Shown here: one piece after another, positions 10,780 through 22,261 of the stretch
How positions within the stretch are numbered: position 1 is the first letter of the stretch
Layout of the letters: each line of letters opens with the position of its first letter
Assembly: GCA_003833135.1 (NCBI GenBank)
Contig: QZLH01000014.1
Coordinates: forward strand, 237,742-270,016
Direction of reading: 5' to 3'
Source: Oehlia diaphana
Taxonomy: Eukaryota > Glomeromycota > Glomeromycetes > Glomerales > Glomeraceae
DNA: 32,275 nt
Program-made: the position numbers and the translations under genes
Notes under the pieces: model-generated
Database searches by the model: none
What the model was told of the DNA's origin: nothing
The model's input: the letters and a program-made list of their open reading frames with translations, nothing else

Positions 10780-11980
10780 CTATCAACAATTTCTCCACCA
10801 AACTTCACATTTCATCTTTTCTTAAATTTGTTGATCATTTATGATTAGTAGAGATACTGTTATGCAAATATTTATTTAAAAATAATTCTATTTGTATATA
10901 CTCTAGTAACTGAAATGTTTTCACTTGTCACTTAAGGTTTTTCTGATCTATAACATTATCTGTAACATTCTGCTTAATAAATTTTATTCCAAATATTTCT
11001 TGAGCTTTGTCAAATACTATAAAATGTCTAAATCTATCTGTTGATACTTTAAAAGACCTTGCAACTTGCAATTTTTCCTCTAATTTGAGGTATTGTTTAA
11101 AAATTCTAAAGAAATGTGAAACTGGTTAAGTATAATTAGATTTTTAACCAAAAGAAGTAAGGGACTAAAAGTAGCTAAAGTATTCTTTTAAATATTAAAA
11201 TTTTCTATTTGAATACCAATTTTATATTATGCAATAAATAAATCTGCTCAATTATAAAATAAATACCAAATTTTTAGTATTTGGTATTCTTCATATTTAT
11301 CATTTATAATATCATATTTATGCATATTTTTTAACTTTAAATATATTTATTAAGCTATACTGACTAAAATTCAAATTAACTTTATAATTCAGACTGTATC
11401 TTAATAGTCAACAATCTTCTCCAATTTGTCTATATATTTAACTCCAACTGCAGCAGTTAAATCAAAAATTCTGTAGCTTAAAAATATACTAATAAGGACT
11501 AATGCTATATCTTTATTAATATACCATGAATCAAGAATAGGTCAAAGGTTTGATCACTCTTTTCATAAATTTACGAAATAGTGGACAAAATTGTCTAAAA
11601 AGATATATTACGTGAGTTAGGATAAATAAGTTAGACAAAAATTGTCCAAAAAGATATATTACGTGAGTTTATTAACTGCAAATATAGATTCATTAGCAAC
11701 GATATCTAAATATTTATCAAAATTTAACAAAAAATCATTTTTGTATATTTTTGCTGTATTAAAGATTTTTTCATTTGTATTTAAAATACCACTTACTTTT
11801 AAAATTACTACATGCTGTAAGTCTTTAAAACAGTCTTGATTTATTTTTTCAATAAGTTTTTTGTGTACTGTAGAAATATCAAAATTTGTCCCAAATTTGT
11901 AAATTTTTATGACTATTATTAGAATAATAAAATTCTAAACATTTATCTAATATTTCATCATAAAGATCTAATATTTTTTA
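10780..11980 (-). pseudogene. Degraded coding remnant, family unknown
   Basis: Several minus-strand blocks read as protein but are separated by stops and frame changes: about 11892 to 11668 (FDISTVHKKLIEKINQDCF and onward), about 11545 to 11407 (ILDSWYINKDIALVL and onward) and about 11097 to 10937 (LQVARSFKVSTDRFRHFIVF and onward). Their composition, rich in Asp, Lys and aromatic residues, contrasts with the random translation of the surrounding DNA, so I read them as one decayed gene. A local 51-bp-spaced duplication at 11585-11669 lies inside it. I do not recognise the family. Confidence 0.35.
11585..11669. repeat. Two copies of a direct repeat of about 34 bp, 51 bp apart
   Basis: The block ACAAAATTGTCTAAAAAGAT...ACGTGAGTT (11585-11618) recurs with one extra A and a T-to-C change at 11635-11669. 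Only 16 bp separate the copies, so this is a short local duplication inside the coding remnant. Confidence 0.7.
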
Positions 11981-12010
11981 TATAATGACATTTATTTCAA
12001 AAATATGATA

Positions 12011-15000
12011 AGGGGAGTGACACATATTACGTAATTATTATAGGGGGGAGGGGTTCTCAAATATCTCATGTATCACGTGATACTTAATCATATTAATCAT
12101 AGCAACAATTAGTCAAATAAATTAAATAGAATTAACTTTTAATGACTGAAATTAAAAACAATAATTTACCAATAAAATTCTTTCCATGTAATTTATTAAC
12201 TGGTTTTTTTTATACATGCATTTATTCTTTGTTCTATTCGTATTCTTTGTTTTATTATTAGTGTAATATATTATATTCTTTGTTCTATTATCTATTTGTA
12301 TCGTGCAACTTTTTATTTAAAAAAAAATTTATCTTTTTGTATAAACCTAATTCTTTTATAAAATGAACTTTTTCATAAAAAAAACCCAGAATTCCTCCAT
12401 TTTAAAATTTCATGTTTTTATTCACCTCCTGATAGTACTTCCCGGTCATTTATGATTAAGACTTGTACATTACATGCAGGTACAACTGAAAAATCATCGA
12501 CGGAATTAGTAAATGCCTTTTTTCTGGCAGGTCTTTCTCATCGTTTTGGATGAAGTGTTGAAAAGTATGTATTACATTCAGAACAGCAAAGATGACTATA
12601 AGTGTTTGTGTTAATGAAAGGACAGTGGGCATCATATTCAGGTATTTTGAGCTTGTCATAATATTCTAATATATGAAGTGGATTTACTAGATAATGCCCA
12701 TCTTTTCCTTTTGTCACAGGTGGGAGAAAACCATTATTTTCTGCAAGAAGAATGGCTGCCTCCTCATAACAGTTAGGTGAACAACAAGAACGATCATTGC
12801 ATTTCCTAATGTCAAGTAAGTATTGACACATTTTTATGTGATTTTCTAACCACTGCCAGGGCACAACTGATTCATTGATATTTTCTTCTTCAGATTTGGA
12901 AAATATAACATTACCGAATGGAGAACTCTTTTGATTAGTATATTGCGTGATGACAGGTTTTCCGAAAATAGGATCACGTTCTCAAAGAGCACACAAAGCT
13001 TCACCAGCATAACGAAAGTTTTTCATTGCAAGCTCCAAATCAATGACCTGGCCTTAAAAGTTGAGATGAGAACTGAACTTATCGATTGGCAAGGTTATAC
13101 CAGCCAGTTTTTATGATAATGTTGCCATACTACGTTCAATAGGGTTATACGCCAATTGGCCAGGTGCATGTGTCTGAATGGAAAGATAATCAAGGTCAAA
13201 AGCCCAGAACATTCTACAATATTGTTGAATGTTTTTTATATGTCACGGATTTTTGTCTGGACCTCCATCAACTAAAAGAATCCAGATTGGTTTTATTTGG
13301 CCGTCAACTTTTAATATCCCATCAAAATAGCTATCTTGAGTTAGCGAATCCAGATCATTCATGTGAGTTTCAGAGCTCGTACCAACTTGGTATTGTGGAT
13401 GTACAAAGATCGAAAGTTGACCATTACGAAAGGTATCATTTGTATCGCTTGGATTAATTAATAAGTAAACTGATGGAATAAGTTTTTATTGCATGTTGAT
13501 TGGAAAATCGTGATCAGGTAGTGTAACTGGTTCTTGAAAACTTTGTATGGTTTGAAAAATTCTTCCAACCGTGGCAATACCAAGAGGAACTTTGACTTTG
13601 TCGTTCTGAAAAATAATAACAGAGTGAGTCAGAAATACGGCTGCGAATTGTTTTGCTCCTTTCACAGATGCAAGACAGTAGTGTTTATCGATATGCTCAT
13701 TCCTTTCATTTTGTGAAATAGAGGTGTTTGCAATTATAGCTGGATGATAGTGAGTCTTTGCTGCTTTAATATTTGATCGAGATGGCATCAAATAATTGTT
13801 GAGGGTGGTGCGAGAAAGATACTTATTATATTTTGAATTAAGATCCTTTTGAAGATGATGAATTGTCCTAACTTTAATGACTTCTTTTCTTCTTTTTTTA
13901 TTTGCAGCTCCAAACTCAATACATTCATGTATATGCTTATGTAAATCGGAATATTGAAACAAAAAGGATGGGTAACCAGATGCGTCATATTGTACTATTT
14001 CTTTATTCTCTTGTAAGAGTTTTGATTTTTTTGCCCTGCATTTTTGCTGATATTCTGCCTGACGCTTCAACTTCTTAATCTTGTTATTTTCATTATGTAG
14101 AATTTGCTTGAGAGCTGCTATATGTTCCATCAAATTATTTTGAATCTCCAAATCTGTAATGAAATTATAAATCCATTGAAGTTCAGCAAGCTTTGTGTTG
14201 GTTGCATTAATGACTTTTGCGGTTTTTTTCTGTGCAGCAGCATTAGAAGGTGGAGTAGTATCAGCTACAATAATTTCTTCAATCGGTCTTTATGAGGCAA
14301 CTTGGTTAACCTGAGTAGACTTTGAACTTTGAGGTCAACCAGGTTGTGATTGATTAATTTGTAAAAAACCTTGGATTGGAATTTTGGTTGCCAGGTATTC
14401 TCTAATTTTATTTTTGATTTCTTCTTGAGATTTATGTCAAATTTTTTTCCATGCCTCAGAACATTCTATACAAAGACTAACTTTTGGAAACACAGAATTT
14501 TTTGTATTTACCATACGATGATATCCAAAAGTATTGCAGAATCTTTGGTATTGGCTTGTAGATGTTTTATAAATATAAAATTTATTGTATTTTGGTGTAG
14601 TTAGAAAAGTCTGCATATTTAAGGACTAAAGAATATGCTGAAAAACATGTCATAAAACGCGTATTAATAAGTCACATTAGGTGAACTACAATCACGATTT
14701 TTTTGTAAATCATTTTGAATTTTATAAAAATATTCATTTAAAAAATACTTTCATATACATAATAAAGTAATCTTTCAATTTTATATTACAGTCATCTTTC
14801 TTATAAACAAATTTTCATTATTAGATATAATTTTTAAATAAATTTTCATTTTATGTTGAGTTTTTTGAACAGTTTTTCAAATCAAGAAATCAATTTATTT
14901 TATTTTGCGTTAAGGTTAGAGAATAAATCAAGAAATCAAGAATAATACCTATTAATAATGATTGTATTATTTAATAAATTACGTGAATAATAATCTAACT

Positions 15001-15054
15001 AGGAGGGCCAGCTTCATAAGAAATCTATAATTACGTAATATATATCACTTCCCT
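12011..15054 (-). mobile_element. DDE DNA transposon, 3.04 kb, with about 30-bp terminal inverted repeats
   Basis: The left terminus (12011-12043) begins AGGGGAGTGACACATATTAC. The right terminus (15025-15054), reverse-complemented, begins AGGGAAGTGATATATATTAC. Both then contain the perfect palindrome ATTACGTAAT. About 25 of the first 28 positions agree and the three differences are all transitions; a 3-bp indel follows. The element encloses a single transposase pseudogene on the minus strand (14616 to 12418). I cannot define a target-site duplication: the flanks are ATA on the left and AAA on the right. Superfamily not assigned. Confidence 0.75.
12418..14616 (-). pseudogene. DDE transposase, 732 codons, nine in-frame stops, no frameshift
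   Basis: One continuous frame runs from ATG 14616 (MQTFLTTPKYNK) to TAA 12418-12420. It holds an N-terminal Cys/His cluster (CNTFGYH, CIEC), a basic coiled coil at about residues 163-206 (HIAALKQILHNE onward), a helix-turn-helix-like stretch at about 248-279 (LSRTTLNNYL), and a core with HYCLASVKGAKQFA. The probable triad is Asp339 (FQNDKVKVPLG), Asp450 (LLVDGGPDKNP) and Glu494 (YNPIERSM), a D-110-D-43-E spacing. A Cys-rich C-terminus includes CCSECNTYF. Nine internal stops (TGA or TAA) break it, yet frame never shifts; most are one C-to-T or G-to-A step from a plausible CAA, CGA or TGG. I recognise it as a repeated family in Glomeromycotina, from memory only. Confidence 0.8.
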
Positions 15055-15777
15055 AAAATACCAATACTTTTTTGTTATGTTTAGTTTCAATAATAGGAGT
15101 TTGTAAAGGCATTTGAAATACTATTTAAAGAATTGCATGTGATATGCTATGTATAATATCAAATATATTACCATAGGAAAAAGTTTTTTTCTTAAAGTCT
15201 ATGTTGTCTATTATGGTTAGATTCCAAAAGTAAGAATTTTTTTTAAATGCTTTGTTAGATCTACATTATTCATTTTCTTCTTTTCTAATATTTGTTCATA
15301 TTTCTTACAATAAAATAAAACCTTTAAGATAGCAAAAAGATTTGTTAAATCACCCGCTATTTTTAATTTTAGTGTAAAGTTGGCAATTATTATAGAAAAT
15401 CAGATTTAAAGTGAAGAAAAGGTAATGCTAATCAAAATGGATAAGAATAATGAAACAATTTTGGTATTTTGAACTTGATCATTAGCTTTTATTGATATAT
15501 TTCTTACTTTTCATCTTTGATTTACAATTGCTATTTTTTCATAGATATCAGTTAAAAATGCATGAAAAAAATTTACTAATCATAAAAGAAAAAATATGTA
15601 TTTACCTATGGATTGTGGATTCTGTAATTGATTCTTATTTAAAGTTAATTTAATTTAAGATTTTCATAATTTTAATGTAAATTGTTTTTCTAAATCTTGA
15701 TAAAACTGATCTTTTCAAATTCTCTCATGTTATAATTTCAATATTAATTTATTTTAGTTGCATATTATTATGTAACA
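15055..15777. other. AT-rich spacer
   Basis: Nothing supportable. Short translated stretches are interrupted by stops in every frame. Confidence 0.5.
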
Positions 15778-16830
15778 TAAATAAACTTGAAATATTAGAA
15801 ATTTCTTCTGAAACTAATTCTGATATGGTAGGTTTAGAAGTGTATTTTGTTGGACAAATTTCTTGAAGAATTTGAAAATTGAAGGTGCAATGGCTGCTAG
15901 ATAGAGTTTTATGTTTAAATTTATCTTTACCAAACTTTACTATTCTAATAAATCATCTTCTGATAATTTCAAGTTATGTAAATATATCTGCTACATGATA
16001 CTTTTCACATCTGATCTTTTTTTTTTTGCTTAGTGTATAAATGACCATTCTTATCAATAAAATAATTACCACATGAGAATCAAGGCTGGAAAAAGTTCTT
16101 TAATGAAGATTTGTAAGAAATTACCACTTTCTTTAAATATGTAACAATCTATCTGCTCAATGCAAGACGTAAGAATAACTCTATCTAATATAACTTATAA
16201 ATATTATGTACAACCAATTTCCCTTATAATATATATACTGTATATATATATAAAATAATGATAGTTTTAATAATAGAATAAATATTGGTATTATTGTATA
16301 TGACTTTTTTCTATACTTTTTGTCATTGATTTTATTTTTTTTTATGAATTCTTTGATCAAAATTAAAGTGAGACATATATACACCTAATTTTAAAAGATC
16401 ATTTTTAACTGTAATAACTATTTTACTATTAATTTACTAGATGCCAATTAATTCTCACAACCTTTTTTTACAATTAACTTGTCACACATGTTTGATATAT
16501 TTTATTTATAATTAATTAAAATACAAGATGTTAAATTACTATCAGTATCTTTTGATTAATAATTTGATAAAAATCTTCATCTGATTCTAAAATTTCAGAT
16601 AATTCAGATTTTATATCATTAGATTCAATGTTTACTTTCATCTATTTCATTAATTAAAAAATTTAATGTACAAAAATACCATTCTTCATTAAAATCTATT
16701 ATAAAGTCATTCTTATATTGGTTATTTTCATATTCTTTATTATCATAACTTTTTTTAAAACTGCTACCTGTATTAGAAAATGCACTTATTTGATCATTTA
16801 AATTATAAACTCAAATATTTTCATTGTACT
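15778..16830 (-). pseudogene. Degraded coding remnant, family unknown
   Basis: Minus-strand blocks read as protein at about 16090-16022 (FSCGNYFIDKNGHLYTKQK), about 15915-15778 (SSHCTFNFQILQEICPTKY and onward, ending SEEISNISSLFM) and about 16830-16560 (KNDFIIDFNEEWYFCTLNF, then SELSEILESDEDFYQI after a frame change). The gap between them contains unrelated AT-rich sequence. The blocks share strand and order and probably come from one decayed gene, perhaps related to the remnant at 10.8-12.0 kb. I do not recognise it. Confidence 0.3.
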
Positions 16831-19800
16831 ACTATGCTGATTTTACAAAAAAATATACTTTTTATTATTGAAAATTCTCTATAAAGAACAAGTAGTTTAA
16901 AACAAAATAATAAAAAATAAATTTATATTACTCAATCTATCTATTTATATAATTCAATTTGTGCTATAATTATGGAAATGTACTGAAACGTTATAATAAA
17001 TGCAAATTTTACCATGAAAAAAAATTTTTTTATTATGCAGATCACTATAAAATGCAAACCCCTGCTAATCATCAGACATATTATCTGACTGTTACTTAAG
17101 CTTTTTGTCAATTTATTCATCAATTTGTCTATTCTGAAACATTTTATGATGATTATTATTGCCAAAATCTATCCTTTAAACAGTAATGCAAGCAAATTTA
17201 CTTGCAATTTTTTAAAATAAATTATATCCAAACACAAACTTTGTCAATATGATTTGGATTATCCTATAATTTTGTAATTATATTGACCTACATTCTTAGC
17301 ATTAATTGTATAGTTCAATATGTAGCTAATCATCAAAATTAGACACAAATTAACCTCAAAAAAATAACATTAGAATTTTTATATAATAAATTAATTTTCT
17401 TTACCATAATATTTTGCTTCATTACAAAGCATTTTAATATACTTATTTATTTTTATTATGAAGCTTCAAACCCTAATGAATAAAATAGAGATGATAAAAT
17501 TTAACTTTATGCATTTTTTTAAAGTTCACAAAAATAATTTTTTTTTAGGGTTCTATGTAAAGTCAAATTACATTAAAATTCATAATAATAAAAGTTATTC
17601 CCCATAGCAAAATCCACATATTCTATTAAGCTTTACTATAACTATAATCAAATTCCAATGAGATCGTTAAAGTTGAATGCAAAATTTTTCAAAATTTTTT
17701 GTCATTTAAAAAATACAAGTTTTGACCAATAGTAAATCTACAATCTTATAATATGAAATTAATAAATAATAATTATTATCATATAAATTATGATTTAGCT
17801 CTTTGCAAAAAAAAAATTTTATTAGAATAACTTCATTTTTCATAAAATTAGATGTTCAGTAAAATTGAAGACAAATTTGCCTGCAGTGTTTTACCGTTTA
17901 AGGGATAATAATTTTATTCAAAGATTCAAAAAATGAATTTAAAGTTCACGTTTTTATAAAAAAGAAAAATGGAAAGATGTGATGAACATTATTTTAAAAC
18001 TTAAAACTATTTCACAGCCAATAAATTTGCCAAATTCCATGTACTCATCTTCTTATTTTTACCACCTCTGACTTTTGATGTATCATGTAACTCTAATACT
18101 GATTGATTAAAATTTTATAGATTGTCTAATAGTACTACTTAATATCAGCTTTTGCAAAATGAAATGTCAATTTTTATAGTGGACATGCTGTTCATTATTT
18201 TGTTAGCATAGTTATTTCTACTTTAGTTAGAATATATCAAGGAAGAATATCTAGAAAATATTAATGTAATGCGATTTTTCTTTTTAGATTAATTTTTTTT
18301 ACTTTAATTTTTTTGTATGAGATTATTTAACTTTGTTTTTAATTATTTTTATTTTGTTTTTATTTTTCTTTTTCTTATACATGTAAATTTGTGAAAATTC
18401 AATAGATAATTAATAAAGATAAAGGTTACTATATTATGTTTACCTCAATTTTGATCAGTGAAAATAACTAATATATATTAATACTGTTATGTTAATTCTA
18501 ATTAAATTATTGTAAAATTTAAAGTTATTAAAGTTAAAATTTTAATAGCAAATTTCTATTAACTTAAAAGAAAATTTCTTAATATACACTAGTGTTTGAA
18601 ACACATATCACGTGATTCTATAAAAAAATTTCAAAAAAAAAATTCTAATAAATAAATCTTTAAAAGAAATGTATATTAAGTGTATTTTGGTCTATTCTGC
18701 AAGTTTACTTAGTATATCATAGATGGTTTTGAATGTTATTTTTGAGTTATTTAACAATTTTTTTTTTTGTTTTTTTTTTATTAAATTTTAACATTAAATG
18801 ATCAGCATAAAATTTACTTTTTTTGGAAATTGTGTTCAAATACATAGTGTACAAATAGAAATCGTCAACTTAAAAATATTATGTAAAATATTTTTAACTA
18901 ATTTTTATTACAATTAAGTTATAATTAGTTTAAAGATTAAGAAAATTTTTTTTTATGAAAATAATTAGTAAATAATTACCATAATGTTATCTTCATATAT
19001 TAAATTTAGAATAGTAAAATATTAATTGAATGAAAAATTTTCAAAAAAATATAGTATATTATTATTTAATTAAAAAAATATAATATACTGATTTATGTAA
19101 ATTATTACTAAAAATAGCTAATATTCCTTTTTATCAAATTATCATTTATTGTATAATATAACATATAAATTGTAAAGCTAAATTACAAAGTTTAAAAATT
19201 ATTAAAGTTTTACATCTTTTTATTAGAAATGCAAGATTTTAATAGAAAATTTTTATTAATTTAAATATTAGATAAAATATTTTTAAGTAATTTTTATTAC
19301 GATTAAATTAAATTTAGTTTTTATTTAGTTTTTAAACTTTTATTTATTTTTATTTGAATTTTTTAATACTTATATTCTTTATTAATTTTATATAGTTTTA
19401 CCAATATTATTATAATACAATATTTTTTGAATTAAAAAAACTATTATATATTATTTTTTTATAAAAAATTCTGAAAAAAATTTTTTTATTATTAATTACA
19501 AAACCCATAAAATAAATTATAAAATGTTTGTTCATTTTCTTCTATTAAGTAATAATCTATTTCTTAATTTAATTATTATATTTGTATTGCATATTCAAAT
19601 ATATATTATTTTAAATTTTTATATTTGTATATAAACTTACTAAATATTTAATAAAATAATTGAATTAAAAAAAAATTAATTATTATAATAATAAAAATCT
19701 TATTTATTTATCTAATAAATGCATCTTATATTTATATAACAAAAAGAACTTTAAAATTTTTTATATATATAATAATAATTGTTCTAAAAATAGCCATTTT

Positions 19801-20088
19801 GTTATTTAAAACTATAATATTTGTATTTGTAACAAAAAATAAAAAAATTACTTTTTTTAAAAAAGAAAATGTAATACAATAATACAATAATAAAAAATAC
19901 TAAAAATAATATATAATAATTATTAAAATAAACTAATGTAAAATTTGATATATTTTACAAAATAAATTACCTAATATACTGTATAAATAATAAAGTAAAT
20001 TAAAAAGCTAAGCTTTATTTACTTTTTCAAACTACAAATTTTATTGAAAGTAATAAAATTAAACTTCCAATTTAACTATATTTATATT
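16831..20088. other. Long AT-rich gene-free stretch
   Basis: No gene is supported. The part from about 18200 to 20040 is almost pure A/T with many poly-A and poly-T runs, and is the least complex DNA in the window. An ATCACGTGAT palindrome sits at 18607-18616. The stretch ends at the 3' end of the histone-fold gene, so its terminal part probably contains that gene's 3' untranslated region and poly(A) site. Confidence 0.5.
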
Positions 20089-22229
20089 TTAATTTTGAAT
20101 AATATTGCTAACTGTAATATGATCATCATCATGATCATCTATAGATTCAATATCATTAGCATCTTCATATTCAGATTTTTCCATTTCAGGAATCTCATCA
20201 TCTTCATATTCCTGCATTATATCTACATATGACATTGCATTTTTAAAGGTAAGATTAGTTCCTAATAACCATTCAACAATAAAAGCTTCCTCTAATTCTT
20301 CCTCTTCATTATGAGTTATAATTTTTATTTCTTCTTGCACATATTTTATTTCAGCTTCAATTATAGATACTAAGAAGCCAACATCTGAAATAATTTCATT
20401 ATTTTGTACAGGTTCTATTGCTTCTTTAGATTTTATTTGAACTATTTCATTCTGTGTATATTCATTGGATACCATTAATTCTTTTTGAGCTACTTCTTTA
20501 TTCTGTACAAGCTCTTTTGATAATATTACTCCTTTAGATTTTGTTTGAACAACTGCTTTATTATGTATAGATTCTTTGGATATTACTATTTTCTCAGGTT
20601 TAGTTTGAACTACTTCGATATTCTCATTTTCCTTAATATTATTACTGTTAGTTAATGGTGATTTCTCTAATGAAGTGAAATTCTGTAAAGCCTTTGCTGA
20701 TATTTGTTGTGATTTTCTTTTATTTGTTGCTGATGATTTTGCAGCTGAAATTGGTGGTAATAAGTTTTCAGACACATCCATTTTTTGCTCTTTAGGCAAA
20801 GCTGGTGTAATTCTATTTATTCCTTGTGATGATGTTTGATTATTGTTTTTATTAGTAAAATTATTGTTATTATTGGTGTTATAAGATTTTTGTCGAGAAG
20901 GTGAGACAGAAGAAAGAACTTTATGTGCAGGATATGTTGGAACATCATTAGCATTTGATTGTGATAAAGTAGAAGTATTTGTAGGAGGAGATTGTTGAAT
21001 ATTTGATATATTTGTTGATTTTTGAGATTTTCTTGACCGATCTGTTATTCCCACGTATTCATCATAATTATCTGCGTCCTGTTCACTGTTACTCCTTTCC
21101 AAAATAGTTGGACTCTTCATTCCACCGGTGCTTGAAAATGTAGATCTATTAGGGGTATATTGTAAACTACGTGTTGAACCTGTTAAACTAGCCCTTGAAA
21201 TTTGACGAGCATGCCTTCCTTGAATTTCCACTTGATCAAAAATACTTTGTTCTCGATTATCTTCCTTTGGTGGAATTTTAGGTATTTCAATTTTTATGTA
21301 TCTAGCCGGTTTATTAACTAATGTACTGGATGTTGAATTAGAACCATATGTATTTGTGGTAGAGAAACTATTTATACTAGCATTAGTAAGTCTTTGACTA
21401 CTAAGATTTGTTGATTCATCAGCAAATGAGGATTTTTTCAGCTTTGAAAGCAATTTTTTCAATTTCTTTTCTTTCTTCTTTCCAACATTACCGGCATCTA
21501 ACGAACCAACTCCATTATTTAAAATGGGATCTTTTGGTGGTGATGTACTCAAGAAATCAATTAAGTCCTGAGCTTCATGCCTTCGCTTAGGTTTTTTTTG
21601 TCCTTGAGGATATAATAAATCGTCATCGTCATCAATCAAATCCAAAGGATCCGGCCTTGGTTTAGGAACAGGTGGAAGACTTTTTGTCGCAGAATTTTGA
21701 ATATTTCCTGTACTCTTGCTAGCTTGAGAATGTTGATAATAACTGGACTGTGTATGGTCTAAAGACTTACTATGATGCAATGATGAAAAGTTAGTCCGAT
21801 TTTGATATTGATTATTACTCGCTTGTGAAGATGATAAAGTTTGATTGATTGTAGCATTAATACGGTCAGACTGATAAAGTGAAGATGGAGAGGATGGGGA
21901 AGATGGGGAAGATGGCATAAGAGGAGTATAACGAGGATTATTTCCCGGTGAACTGGGGGTTTTTGATCTTTTTTTCCTTGTTTTCTCGCCTAATACATCA
22001 TCTGGACTTGTGTTCTTTAAAAATTCCCATAAACTTTCTTCTTTATCCTTTTTGGATTTACGCTTTCCAAATAGCTCATCATCGTCGTCATCAAAATCTT
22101 CAAATTTAGGGGAAGTGGGGTTTGATTTTTGAATTATTCGCTCACGGGAAACAGGTTCGCGAGGTGCGAGTTTTGGTGGCCTCTTGTGTGTCTGCCCAGA
22201 TAGTGAATTTCCATAGATTCTTTTGAGTT

Positions 22230-22261
<32 letters not shown>

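Noticed and set aside
12072..12081. ATCACGTGAT palindrome next to the transposon's left terminus as a transposase site
   Set aside because: It has no counterpart near the right terminus, so it is more likely one of the dispersed palindromes.
12418..14616. Stop-codon reassignment as the reason for many in-frame stops
   Set aside because: All three stop codons appear inside decayed repeats, but the demethylase, YCII and histone-fold genes in the same window have clean frames and ordinary terminal stops.
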